Both the position numbers and the translations under genes were made by a program. From assembly GCF_003590715.1 (NCBI RefSeq), contig NZ_QQVY01000005.1, positions 36,255-100,254 of the forward strand: 64,000 nt of DNA. The letters are read 5' to 3'. Under the pieces are notes generated by a model. The model ran no database searches and was not told the origin of the DNA. It worked only from the letters and a program-made list of their open reading frames with translations. Positions 52,910-63,762 of the stretch are shown one piece after another. Source of the stretch: Paracoccus sp. JM45. Lineage in GTDB: Bacteria > Pseudomonadota > Alphaproteobacteria > Rhodobacterales > Rhodobacteraceae. Position 1 is the stretch's first letter, and each line of letters begins with the position of its first letter.

Positions 52910-55226
52910 GAACAAAATCATGTCGCGTCTTGGCGGGGCTGGCAAAGCGACCGCACTAAGCCGCCGTGGCTTTCTGATCTCGATGACGGCTGCCGGTGTG
53001 GCATTCGGTTTCCCGCGCAGCTCTTATGCCGCGATGGACCCGCAGGCCGCCGATGGTGTGCCGATCACTGCGGTGGGCGATGCGTTCGAACCGACCATGT
53101 GGTACTGGATCGACACCGAAGGCCGCGTGAACGTCAACATCATCCGCGCCGAAATGGGCCAGCATGTCGGCACCGCCATCGCCCGCATCCTTGCTGACGA
53201 GTTGGAAGTGTCATGGGACGATGTCCGCATTACCCATGTCGATACAGATGAAAAATGGGGCACCATGGTCACCGGCGGCAGCTGGTCGATCTGGCAAAGC
53301 TGGCCGGTTTACCGCCAAGCCGGTGCCGCTGGTTGTACCGCGCTGATCGAGGCTGCCGCGACCCAATGGGGCGTGGACGCATCGACCTGCACGGCGCGTG
53401 ACGGCACGGTCACCGATGGGACCAATTCCATCACCTATGCCGAATTGGTCAAGGCGGGCATCAGCCGCAGCTTTACCGAAGACGAACTGGCCGCCCTGCC
53501 GCTGAAGCCGCATTCCGAATTGCGTCTGGTCGGCAAGGATGTCACCGCGCTGGACATCGCCAATAAGACCAACGGCAAGGCCATCTATGGTCTGGATGCC
53601 AAGATCGACGGCATGGTTTACGGCGTTCCGCTGATGCCGCCGACCCGTCTGGGATCGCAGGTTCTGTCGATTGACGACAGCGGTGCCAAAGACGTCAAAG
53701 GCTATCTGCAGACGCTGACGCTGGACGATCCTTCAGGGACGGTTCCGGGTTGGGTCGTGGTCTTGGGTGAAACACTGATGGCGGCCAAATGGGCGTCCCA
53801 GCAGATCAATGTCGAATGGAACGCAGGCGAAACCGCCGGCGTCTCCGAGGCGGACATTCAGGCCAAATCACGCGAATTGATCGCGGATGCCTCGACCGGT
53901 GCGATCCTGCCGACCGAAACGCCTGATACGACGCAGGCGTTCAAGGACGCGGCTGACACGCTGGAGGCCGAGTATTCAACCGCAACCGTTCTGCATTTCC
54001 AGATGGAGCCGCTGAACGCGACCGTTTTCCAGAATGCCGATGGTGTCTGGGAAATCCATTCGGGCAACCAGTGGCAATCGCTGATCCTGCCAACGCTGTC
54101 TGCCGCGCTGGAAGAAGCACCCGATAAGATTATCATGCGCAGCTATATGTTGGGCGGTGGTTTCGGACGTCGCCTGAATGGCGATTATACGATCCCTGCG
54201 GCGCTGGCGTCGAAACAGCTGGGCGGCAAGCCGGTCAAGCTGGTCTTCATGCGCGAAGACGATGTGCAATTCGACAGCGTCCGGTCGCCAAGCGTCCAGA
54301 AGCTGCGGATGGCCTTTGACGGTGACAAGCAGGTCATCGGCATGGAACATCACGCGGCTGCCGGTTGGCCCACGGGCGTCATGGCCCCGTCCTTCCTGCC
54401 CAAGGGCGTGAACGACCAGCCCTATGACGTCTTTGCCATCGACGGCGCCGACCACTGGTATTCGGTCGGCGCGCATCAGGTTCGCGCCATTGAAAACGAG
54501 CTGGCCAACCAGACCTTCCGTCCCGGCTGGCTGCGCTCGGTCGGTCCGGGCTGGACCAATTTTGCCGTCGAAAGCTTCATGGATGAAGCGGCGGCGAAGA
54601 TCGGGGTCGATCCGCTGGAATTCCGGCTGAACCATCTGATTGCCGAAGGTTACAACGCCGGCACCGTGCCGGATTCGGTCGGGGGCGCATCGCGTCAGGC
54701 GGCTGTTCTGGAACGGGTGGCCAAGATGTCGGGCTATGGCACGGCTGATCTGCCCGCCGATACCGCCATCGGTATCGCGACGACCTTCGGTCAAAGCCGC
54801 CAGATGCCGACATGGACCGCAGGTGCCGTGCAGGTGCATGTGGACCGCGAAACCGGCACGGTCGAGGTCCAGAAGATGTGGCTGGCCTTTGATTGCGGCA
54901 CGGTCGTCGACCCCGACGGGGCACGCGCGCAATGCGAAGGTGCGGCACTTTGGGGCCTGTCCATGGCGCTGTACGAAGGGACCGAGTTCGAGGATGGCAA
55001 CGTCCGCGACCTGAACCTTGGCGGCTATACCCCCTTGCGGATGATCGACACGCCGGAAATGGAGATCGAGTTCATCGACAGCACCGAAGTGCCGGTGGGT
55101 CTGGGTGAACCGGGCACCACGGTCATCGCACCGGCCATCGCCAATGCCATCCAGTCTGCCGTGGGCGTGCGCCTGCGCCACCTGCCGATGCGTCCCGACG
55201 ATGTGCTGGCCGCGTTGAAGGCCTGA
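52902..55226 (+). CDS. Molybdopterin-binding subunit, Tat-exported (IorB/aldehyde-oxidase-like)
   Basis: A 774-residue catalytic subunit. Start ATG at 52902 with GGGGGC upstream; the frame from 52857 overlaps the previous gene more. Twin-arginine signal LSRRGFLISMTAAGVAFGFP shows Tat export of the folded, cofactor-loaded enzyme. Core motifs: WYWIDTEGRVNVNIIRAEMGQHVGTAIARILADEL, GGSWSIWQSW, LGGGFGRRLNGDYTIPAALAS, RSVGPGWTNFAVESFMDE, and the active-site Glu in VGLGEPGTTVIAPAIANAI. It oxidises an aldehyde or N-heterocycle in the periplasm and feeds the triheme cytochrome. Confidence 0.92.
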   Translation: MAKNKIMSRLGGAGKATALSRRGFLISMTAAGVAFGFPRSSYAAMDPQAADGVPITAVGDAFEPTMWYWIDTEGRVNVNIIRAEMGQHVGTAIARILADELEVSWDDVRITHVDTDEKWGTMVTGGSWSIWQSWPVYRQAGAAGCTALIEAAATQWGVDASTCTARDGTVTDGTNSITYAELVKAGISRSFTEDELAALPLKPHSELRLVGKDVTALDIANKTNGKAIYGLDAKIDGMVYGVPLMPPTRLGSQVLSIDDSGAKDVKGYLQTLTLDDPSGTVPGWVVVLGETLMAAKWASQQINVEWNAGETAGVSEADIQAKSRELIADASTGAILPTETPDTTQAFKDAADTLEAEYSTATVLHFQMEPLNATVFQNADGVWEIHSGNQWQSLILPTLSAALEEAPDKIIMRSYMLGGGFGRRLNGDYTIPAALASKQLGGKPVKLVFMREDDVQFDSVRSPSVQKLRMAFDGDKQVIGMEHHAAAGWPTGVMAPSFLPKGVNDQPYDVFAIDGADHWYSVGAHQVRAIENELANQTFRPGWLRSVGPGWTNFAVESFMDEAAAKIGVDPLEFRLNHLIAEGYNAGTVPDSVGGASRQAAVLERVAKMSGYGTADLPADTAIGIATTFGQSRQMPTWTAGAVQVHVDRETGTVEVQKMWLAFDCGTVVDPDGARAQCEGAALWGLSMALYEGTEFEDGNVRDLNLGGYTPLRMIDTPEMEIEFIDSTEVPVGLGEPGTTVIAPAIANAIQSAVGVRLRHLPMRPDDVLAALKA

Positions 55227-55234
55227 TACCGACC

Positions 55235-55262
55235 GCAGGCGCCCGCCACCTTGGGCGCCTGC
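55235..55262 (+). terminator. Terminator after the molybdenum hydroxylase operon
   Basis: A perfect 10-bp stem GCAGGCGCCC (55235-55244) with GGGCGCCTGC (55253-55262) and an eight-base loop begins nine bases after the stop codon. T run is absent. Confidence 0.7.
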
Positions 55263-55307
55263 ATCACAGCTGTTGACAGTCCCCCCCGAAATCGCGAACC
55301 TGCCCGC

Positions 55308-57314
<2,007 letters not shown>

Positions 57315-57405
57315 AACCGGTTGCGCCCTGCCGTTTCTAACGGTGGGGCCAGTCTTTGAATGATCAGAAAACAACGCGACACGGATGCAACAAAGCCCTG
57401 AAACG

Positions 57406-57431
57406 CAAAAAGCCACCCGAAGGTGGCTTTT
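57406..57431 (-). terminator. Terminator of tRNA-Asn
   Basis: On the minus strand AAAAGCCACC and GGTGGCTTTT form a 10-bp stem with a TTCG tetraloop (57408-57431), running into a T5 tract. It lies 32 nt past the tRNA on that strand. Confidence 0.85.
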
Positions 57432-57462
57432 GCAGTAGCAATGAAACCTTCAAAAAGATTTC

Positions 57463-57537
57463 TGGCTCCGGCGGTAGGGATCGAACCTACGACCAATTGA
57501 TTAACAGTCAACTGCTCTACCGCTGAGCTACGCCGGA
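57463..57537 (-). tRNA. tRNA-Asn (GTT)
   Basis: Acceptor TCCGGCG pairs with CGCCGGA, D-arm GCTCAGCGGTAGAGC, anticodon GTT in the CTGTTAA loop, T-arm GTAGGTTCGATCCCTAC, discriminator G and encoded CCA (57463-57465). 75 nt. Confidence 0.96.
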
Positions 57538-57596
57538 ACACGAGGCGGATATAGCAACGTGTTATGGGGGCGTCTAGGGCCTTTTTGCATTTTTCG

Positions 57597-58460
57597 TCAT
57601 AAAGTTGAAAAAAAGCTGTCGACGGTCAAATTCTTTGGGAAATCAAGGGCGCCCAGCTGTGACAGGGCAATCAGATGGGACAGGATGTTCCGCTGTGCTG
57701 CCGGAAAAAGATGTTCGGGGATGTCATAAAGCCGGCGCGCAAGACCGGCGGCTGAATCGGGGCGCTGTCGCAGCGCCGCCATAATCTGTGCAGTGCGGGC
57801 GCGGCGGTGGCGGGCCAGTTCGTCGATGCGGGGCAGGGGGGCGTCGATGGCCGGACCGTGGGTCGGCAGCATGCGGCGGGGAGCCATATGGGCCAGCCGC
57901 TCCAGTGATCTGAAATAATCGCCCAGATCCCCGTCGGGGGGCGATATCAGTGTCGATGACCACGCCATGACGATATCACCGCAAAAGACGGTGTCGTCCC
58001 ATCGAAAGCACAGATGGTTGGCCGCATGTCCGGGTGTATGCAGCGCTTGCAAGGTCCAGTCGGGGGTCGTGACCTGCTGGCCATCGGTCAGGCGGATGTC
58101 GGGGATGAAACTGTGGTCCAGCCCTTCGCCCCCCTCGATCAGGCCCGTTTCTGCAAGACGCACCATTACCGGTGATCTGCCGTCAGTCACTGTTCCGAAA
58201 GCCAGCACAGGCGCGCCGGTCATGGCCGACAGACGGGGGGCACCCTGACTGTGGTCGCGATGGGCATGGGTCACGAAGATGTGGCTGATATTGCTGCGCC
58301 CTGCCTTGATGATCCTGTCAAGGTGGCCATCATCATCAGGGCCTGGGTCGATGACGGCGACATGGTCCTGGCCGATCAGGAATGTCGTTGTTCCCGGTCC
58401 CGTCAGGGCCGAAGGGTTCGGGGCCAATAGACGCAGCGGCTCTTTCACGGGGGCGTTCAT
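57597..58460 (-). CDS. Metallo-beta-lactamase-fold hydrolase (LACTB2-like)
   Basis: A 287-residue MBL-fold protein. Zinc motif THAHRDHSQGAP, then LHTPGHAANHLCF, FCGDIVMAWSSTLISPP and MLPTHGPAID supply the further His/Asp ligands. A C-terminal winged-helix-like region (LARRLYDIPEHLFPAAQRNILSHLIALSQLGAL) is as in the LACTB2 branch, some of which are nucleases. Head-to-head with the kinase gene 34 bp away. Confidence 0.9.
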   Translation of the reverse strand: MNAPVKEPLRLLAPNPSALTGPGTTTFLIGQDHVAVIDPGPDDDGHLDRIIKAGRSNISHIFVTHAHRDHSQGAPRLSAMTGAPVLAFGTVTDGRSPVMVRLAETGLIEGGEGLDHSFIPDIRLTDGQQVTTPDWTLQALHTPGHAANHLCFRWDDTVFCGDIVMAWSSTLISPPDGDLGDYFRSLERLAHMAPRRMLPTHGPAIDAPLPRIDELARHRRARTAQIMAALRQRPDSAAGLARRLYDIPEHLFPAAQRNILSHLIALSQLGALDFPKNLTVDSFFSTL

Positions 58461-58494
58461 GGCGATAGCCTAGCGGGCGAAAGAAGGGGTTTCC

Positions 58495-59850
58495 ATGCCA
58501 AACGAACATCAGGGGCCGATTGCCAGATCGCTGGTCCCGCGGGGACTTTATGCCCGCGCTGCGTTGATCCTGTTCCTGCCTGTGGTGGTGGTGACTCTGG
58601 TGGTCGGGGTCATGTTTCTGCAGCGCCATTTCGACGGGGTGACGCGGCAGATGACCTCCAGCATGGCGCATGAGCTGGACTTTGTGGCTCGCCAGATTGA
58701 GCTGGCGGATGATGTGCTGGACGCCCGCGCAAGGGCCGAAAACGTGGCGCGTCCGCTAAGTCTTGCCTTCCGCCTGCCGGTCAAACCCGCAGAACACGAC
58801 CAACGGCTGTGGTATGACTTTTCGGGGCGGATCGTGACAGAAGTGCTGCGCGAAACCGTTCCGCGCGTTTTGTCGATTGATCTGGCCAGTAATGAAAAAC
58901 GGGTCGATGTGGCGCTGATGGGTCCGTTCGGGCCGTATGGCCTCAGCTTTGAACGGCGCAGGGTCAGTGCCTCGAATCCGCATCAACTGCTGGTTCTGAT
59001 GATGTTCACATCTTTACTGATGAGCAGCATTGCAACTGTCTTCCTGCGCAACCAGCTGCGCCCGATCCGCCGCCTTGCATTTGCTGCCGAAGAATACGGC
59101 AAGGGCCGGATGGTCCCATATCGCCCATCGGGTGCGATAGAGGTTCGCAGCGCGGGCACCGCATTTCTGGATATGCGCAACCGTCTGGAACGCCAGAACG
59201 AACAACGCAAACTGATGATGTCGGGGATCAGCCATGATCTGCGCACGCCGCTGACCCGTTTGCGTCTGGGTCTGTCGATGGTCTCGCCGGAGATGCCGCC
59301 CGACGCCGAGGATGTCACCGCGATGGAAGCTGACATCGCCGAGATGAACCGCATGGTGGATGGTTTTCTGGATTACGCGCGGGATGAGGCACAGGACCGC
59401 CCTGCCGAAACGCTTGTCGCGGGGGCGTTTCTGGAAACCGTCGTGGCGGATGCACAACGCGCGGGGCAGAACATCGTGCTGACCGCATTCGAGGGCGATA
59501 GGCAGGGGATGGCAACCTTCCGGCCCGATATGTTGCGCCGTGCCTTGGAAAACCTGATGGGGAATGCCGTGCGCTATGGATCGCGCGCCCAGATGGATGC
59601 GGCCCTTGGTCCGCGCAGCCTGCGTATCGGGATCGAGGATGACGGCCCCGGCATTCCCGAAGACAGCCTTGAAACCGCGATGCGTCCCTTTACCCGTCTG
59701 GACCCCGCACGGCGTCGCAACAGCGCCCAAGGGGCCGGTCTGGGACTGGCCATTGTGAACGATGTGGTGCGTGCACATGGCGGACAACTGCGTTTAGGAA
59801 AAGGTCACAAAATGGGCGGATTACGTGCCGAAATCGTGATTCCGCGCTAA
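58495..59850 (+). CDS. EnvZ-type sensor histidine kinase, no adjacent regulator
   Basis: A 451-residue membrane kinase: helix about 20-42, a periplasmic region of about 125 residues, a second helix about 165-185 (LLVLMMFTSLLMSSIATVFL), HAMP (NQLRPIRRLAFAAEEYGKG), HisKA with His247 in GISHDLRTPLTRLRLGLSMV, and an HATPase with NLMGNAVRYG, DDGPGIPE and GAGLGLAIVNDV. The HAMP and His-box sequence are close to EnvZ. No response-regulator gene is next to it on either side in this window; an OmpR-type partner elsewhere is expected. Confidence 0.92.
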   Translation: MPNEHQGPIARSLVPRGLYARAALILFLPVVVVTLVVGVMFLQRHFDGVTRQMTSSMAHELDFVARQIELADDVLDARARAENVARPLSLAFRLPVKPAEHDQRLWYDFSGRIVTEVLRETVPRVLSIDLASNEKRVDVALMGPFGPYGLSFERRRVSASNPHQLLVLMMFTSLLMSSIATVFLRNQLRPIRRLAFAAEEYGKGRMVPYRPSGAIEVRSAGTAFLDMRNRLERQNEQRKLMMSGISHDLRTPLTRLRLGLSMVSPEMPPDAEDVTAMEADIAEMNRMVDGFLDYARDEAQDRPAETLVAGAFLETVVADAQRAGQNIVLTAFEGDRQGMATFRPDMLRRALENLMGNAVRYGSRAQMDAALGPRSLRIGIEDDGPGIPEDSLETAMRPFTRLDPARRRNSAQGAGLGLAIVNDVVRAHGGQLRLGKGHKMGGLRAEIVIPR

Positions 59851-59854
59851 TTAA

Positions 59855-59874
59855 GCCCTTTCGGGGCATTTTCT
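59855..59874 (+). terminator. Probable terminator after the EnvZ-type kinase
   Basis: GCCC (59855-59858) pairs with GGGC (59864-59867) and runs into ATTTTCTT. Short stem, but position and the T-rich tail fit. Confidence 0.5.
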
Positions 59875-59883
59875 TGCAAAATA

Positions 59884-59933
59884 GGTCGTATTCTTACGGT
59901 CGTATTGAACGCAGCCCATGCCCGTCCTAGATT
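59884..59933 (+). promoter_or_regulatory. Promoter of lon, possibly heat-shock type
   Basis: TTGAAC (59905-59910) and TAGATT (59928-59933) are 17 bp apart, 65 bp before the lon ATG. The TTGAA box and a CC before the -10 resemble alphaproteobacterial RpoH promoters. A direct repeat GGTCGTATT (59884-59892 and 59898-59906) overlaps the -35. Confidence 0.4.
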
Positions 59934-59997
59934 AACGCGATGCAGAGGCCGTGCGTCGCCATGACGGGGCCACGGTTTCGGGCAGAAAGGACAAGAC

Positions 59998-62415
59998 ATG
60001 ACGGAATTCGCCACTTCAACCTACCCGGTGCTTCCTTTGCGGGATATCGTCGTTTTCCCGCACATGATCGTGCCACTTTTTGTTGGCCGCGAAAAATCTG
60101 TGCGTGCGCTGGAAGCGGTGATGGAATCGGACAGTCCGATCCTGCTGGCGGCCCAGATCGACGCCTCGATCGACGAACCTACCGAAGACGGAATTTACCG
60201 CACTGGCGTATTGGCCAATGTGCTGCAACTGCTCAAGCTGCCCGACGGAACCGTGAAGGTGCTGGTCGAAGGCCGTGAACGCGTCCAGATCACCGAATTC
60301 GTTCCGAATGAGGATCATTTTCAGGCGTCGGCAACGGAAATGGCCGAAATCGACGGCGATTCCGACACCGTGACCGCGCTGGTCCGCACCGTCGCCGAGG
60401 AATTCGAGCGTTACGTCAAAGTGCGCAAGAATATCCCCGAAGAGGTTGTGACCGCCGTGTCCGAAGCGGATGAACCCGGCAAGCTGGCCGATCTTGTCGC
60501 GGGCCACATGGGCATCGATCTGGACCGCAAGCAGGACCTTCTGGACACGCTGAATATTTCCGAGCGTCTGGAAAAGGTCTATGGCCATATGCAGGGCGAG
60601 ATGTCGGTTCTGCAGGTCGAGAAGAAGATCAAGTCGCGCGTCAAGACCCAGATGGAAAAGACGCAGCGCGAGTATTATCTGAACGAGCAGATGAAGGCCA
60701 TTCAGAAGGAACTTGGCGACGGTGAGGACGGCCAGAACGAGCTGGACGAGCTGGAAGAGAAAATCGCCAATACCAAATTCAGCAAGGAAGCCCGCGAAAA
60801 GGCTGAATCCGAACTGAAAAAGCTGAAGTCCATGTCGCCGATGTCTGCAGAAGCAACGGTCAGCCGTAACTATCTTGACTGGCTTCTGGCGCTGCCGTGG
60901 GGCGTGAAATCGCGCACCCGCAAGGATCTGGGCCGCGCGGAAAACATTCTGGACGCCGATCATTTCGGACTGGAAAAGGTCAAGGAACGCATCGTCGAAT
61001 ATCTGGCCGTTCAGGCCCGCAGCCAGAAGCTGAAAAGCCCGATCCTGACGCTGGTCGGCCCTCCGGGTGTGGGTAAAACCTCGCTGGGTCGGTCGATTGC
61101 CAAGGCGACGGGGCGCGAATTCATCCGCATCAGCCTTGGTGGCGTGCGTGACGAATCGGAAATTCGCGGTCACCGCAGGACCTATATCGGCTCGATGCCG
61201 GGCAAGATCATTCAGGCCCTGAAAAAGGCCAAGACGACGAACCCGCTGATCCTGCTGGATGAGATCGACAAGATGGGTCAGGACTTCCGCGGCGATCCTG
61301 CTTCGGCCATGCTCGAGGTGTTGGACCCCGAACAGAATTCGACCTTCGTTGACCACTACCTCGAGGTGGAATACGATCTGTCGAACGTCATGTTTGTAAC
61401 CACGGCCAACAGCTATAACATGCCGGGTCCGCTGCTGGACCGGATGGAGATCATCAGCCTGTCGGGCTATACCGAAGATGAAAAGCGCGAGATCGCCAAA
61501 GGTCACCTGCTGTCCAAGCAGATCACGGCCAACGGTCTGCGTAAGGGGGAATTCAGCGTCACCGACGAGGCGCTGACCCATATGATCCGGTATTACACCC
61601 GCGAAGCCGGTGTGCGTTCGCTAGAACGTGAAATCGCCAAGCTGGCCCGCAAGTCCGTCACCGAGATCATGAAGACCAAGGTCAAATCGATCGAAGTGAC
61701 GCCTGAAAAGGTCGAGGAATATTTGGGCGTCCGTCGCCACCGCTATGGTCTGGCCGAGCGTGAGGATCAGGTCGGTGTCGTCACCGGTCTGGCATGGACG
61801 TCGGTCGGGGGTGATCTGCTTCAGATTGAAGCACTGCGTCTGCCGGGTAAAGGCCGGATGAAAACGACCGGCAAGCTTGGCGATGTGATGAAGGAATCGA
61901 TCGACGCGGCCTCCAGCTTTGTGCGGTCGGTTGCGCCGGAAATCGGCGTCAAGCCGCCGGAGTTCGACAAGCGTGACATCCACGTCCACGTTCCGGAAGG
62001 GGCAACCCCGAAGGATGGTCCGTCTGCAGGTGTCGCGATGGTCACCTCGGTCGTGTCGGTGATGACGGGCATTCCGGTCCGCAAGGAAGTCGCCATGACG
62101 GGTGAAGTCACCCTGCGCGGCAATGTGCTTGCCATTGGCGGTCTGAAGGAAAAACTGCTGGCAGCCCTTCGCGGTGGCATCACCACGGTGATGATCCCGC
62201 AAGATAATGAAAAGGATCTGATCGAGATCCCGGACAACGTCAAAGAGGGTCTTACCATCATTCCGGTCAGCAACGTCCGTGAAGTCCTGCGTCACGCCTT
62301 GGTCCGTCAGCCTGTTGCGGTCGAATGGGACGAAGCCGCCGAGGAAGCCGCCGAAGCAGCCCGCCTTGACGCCCGTCGCGGTGATGGCAGCAAAGGCAGC
62401 ACCGTCGCCCATTAA
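59998..62415 (+). CDS. lon: ATP-dependent protease Lon (LonA)
   Basis: An 805-residue LonA. N-terminal LON domain YPVLPLRDIVVFPHMIVPLFVGREKS, coiled-coil region, AAA+ module with Walker A GPPGVGKT (354-361) and Walker B ILLDEIDKMG, and the protease domain with the Ser676-Lys719 dyad in PKDGPSAGVAM and GGLKEKLLAA. It degrades damaged and regulatory proteins. AAAGGAC precedes the ATG. Terminator downstream; hupB, which often follows lon, is not here. Confidence 0.97.
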   Translation: MTEFATSTYPVLPLRDIVVFPHMIVPLFVGREKSVRALEAVMESDSPILLAAQIDASIDEPTEDGIYRTGVLANVLQLLKLPDGTVKVLVEGRERVQITEFVPNEDHFQASATEMAEIDGDSDTVTALVRTVAEEFERYVKVRKNIPEEVVTAVSEADEPGKLADLVAGHMGIDLDRKQDLLDTLNISERLEKVYGHMQGEMSVLQVEKKIKSRVKTQMEKTQREYYLNEQMKAIQKELGDGEDGQNELDELEEKIANTKFSKEAREKAESELKKLKSMSPMSAEATVSRNYLDWLLALPWGVKSRTRKDLGRAENILDADHFGLEKVKERIVEYLAVQARSQKLKSPILTLVGPPGVGKTSLGRSIAKATGREFIRISLGGVRDESEIRGHRRTYIGSMPGKIIQALKKAKTTNPLILLDEIDKMGQDFRGDPASAMLEVLDPEQNSTFVDHYLEVEYDLSNVMFVTTANSYNMPGPLLDRMEIISLSGYTEDEKREIAKGHLLSKQITANGLRKGEFSVTDEALTHMIRYYTREAGVRSLEREIAKLARKSVTEIMKTKVKSIEVTPEKVEEYLGVRRHRYGLAEREDQVGVVTGLAWTSVGGDLLQIEALRLPGKGRMKTTGKLGDVMKESIDAASSFVRSVAPEIGVKPPEFDKRDIHVHVPEGATPKDGPSAGVAMVTSVVSVMTGIPVRKEVAMTGEVTLRGNVLAIGGLKEKLLAALRGGITTVMIPQDNEKDLIEIPDNVKEGLTIIPVSNVREVLRHALVRQPVAVEWDEAAEEAAEAARLDARRGDGSKGSTVAH

Positions 62416-62436
62416 GGCCACCGAACATTCAAAAGG

Positions 62437-62466
62437 GGCCGGGGGCGTTTTGCGTCCCCGGCCTTT
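62437..62466 (+). terminator. Terminator of lon
   Basis: GGCCGGGG (62437-62444) pairs with CCCCGGCC (62456-62463), followed by TTTGTC. It begins 22 bases after the lon stop. Confidence 0.8.
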
Positions 62467-62579
62467 GTCATGTCTGACCAAGCAATACCGCTGCAGACTG
62501 TGATGTTGGGTATGATTGCGGCTTATGTCGTCATCACCTCTTGCAACATGGTTTGACTGGCGCTAGAAGCCAGCGCGAC

Positions 62580-62654
62580 GGGTGATTAGCTCAGTGGTAG
62601 AGCGCTTCGTTCACATCGAAGATGTCAGGGGTTCAAATCCCTTATCACCCACCA
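62580..62654 (+). tRNA. tRNA-Val (CAC)
   Basis: Acceptor GGGTGAT pairs with ATCACCC, D-arm GCTCAGTGGTAGAGC, anticodon CAC in the TTCACAT loop on a CTTCG/CGAAG stem, T-arm GGGGTTCAAATCCC and encoded ACCA. 75 nt. Confidence 0.96.
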
Positions 62655-62751
62655 TTTTCCCGCCTGTGCGAATATGCCTTGGACAGAATGCGTCCGCATT
62701 TGCATAGGGCGTTGCCCGATATGACCGGCGCAGAATCAGCAAGAGGTTTTG

Positions 62752-63762
62752 ATGAAAAATCCCGATGCCAAAGGTGATCTGGCCGTGCGTCGCGCGGCGC
62801 GCCTGTCTGTCGCGCCGATGATGGATTGGACCGACCGGAATTGTCGACTGTTCCACCGGATGATGTCGCGCAATACCTTGCTGTATACTGAAATGATCAC
62901 GGCGCCGGCGGTGATCCACGGTGACCGTGCGCGGCTGCTGGATTATGACGCCCGCGAACATCCGCTGGCGCTGCAATTGGGCGGCTCGATCCCCGATGAA
63001 TTGCGTCAGGCCACCCGTATCGCCGAAGATTGGGGCTATGACGAGATTAACCTGAATGTCGGTTGTCCCAGTGACCGCGTGCAATCGGGGGCCTTCGGGG
63101 CTGTTTTGATGAAATCGCCCGATCTGGTGGCGGAATGCGTCAGCGCGATGCAAGCCGAAACGCAGGTCGAGGTGACGGTGAAATGCCGCATCGGGGTTGA
63201 TGACCAGACCGCTGCTGAAATTCTGCCAGATTTCCTGGCAAAGATGCAGCAGGCCGGCGTCCGTCGTGTGACGATCCATGCCCGTAAAGCATGGTTGCAA
63301 GGGCTTAGCCCGCGCGAGAACCGTGAAATTCCCCCGCTGGATTACCCATTGGTCCATGCGATGAAGGGCCAGTTTCCCGATATGCATCTGTCCGTCAACG
63401 GTGGCATCGCCGATCTGGATGCGGCGCGTGACCATCTGTCGGTGATGGATGGCGTGATGATCGGTCGGGCTGCCTATCATGAACCGTGGAAGATTCTGGG
63501 GGCCGCCGATCGCCTTTGGGATCAGGCACCGCCGTTCGAACACCCGCTGGATGTGGCTGCGGCCATGCGTCCATTAATTGTCGATCATATGGCCAAAGGG
63601 GGCCGGTTGCACCAGTTCACGCGGCATATGCTGGGCCTGTTCCACGGCATGCCGGGGGCAAGGGGTTGGAAGCGCACCATATCGGAAGGCGCATCCAAAG
63701 GCGGGATCGAGGTCTATGACGCCGCCGTTCAGCAGGTCGCAGACCCCGTCTTTCCGGCCTAG
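62752..63762 (+). CDS. dusA: tRNA-dihydrouridine(20/20a) synthase
   Basis: A 336-residue flavoprotein that reduces uridine in the tRNA D-loop. Motifs: LSVAPMMDWTDRNCRLFHR, TEMITAPAVIHGD, NLNVGCPSDRVQSGAFGAVLM (catalytic Cys), and the DusA-specific HARKAWLQGLSPRENREIPPL, then NGGI and GRAAYHEPW. The ATG at 62752 has AAGAGG upstream, better than the TTG at 62749. Tail overlaps mazG by four bases. Confidence 0.95.
   Translation: MKNPDAKGDLAVRRAARLSVAPMMDWTDRNCRLFHRMMSRNTLLYTEMITAPAVIHGDRARLLDYDAREHPLALQLGGSIPDELRQATRIAEDWGYDEINLNVGCPSDRVQSGAFGAVLMKSPDLVAECVSAMQAETQVEVTVKCRIGVDDQTAAEILPDFLAKMQQAGVRRVTIHARKAWLQGLSPRENREIPPLDYPLVHAMKGQFPDMHLSVNGGIADLDAARDHLSVMDGVMIGRAAYHEPWKILGAADRLWDQAPPFEHPLDVAAAMRPLIVDHMAKGGRLHQFTRHMLGLFHGMPGARGWKRTISEGASKGGIEVYDAAVQQVADPVFPA

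Noticed and set aside
60016..61581. Open frame of 521 codons antisense to lon
   Set aside because: Lon is complete on the plus strand; the antisense frame is a codon-bias artefact rich in His, Gln and Arg.
62470..62556. 28-codon plus-strand frame between lon and tRNA-Val
   Set aside because: Its ATG falls inside the lon terminator tail and has no ribosome-binding site, unlike the mini-gene at 37589.
62611..63543. Open frame of 310 codons on the minus strand
   Set aside because: It overlaps tRNA-Val and runs antisense to dusA; no recognisable protein motif.
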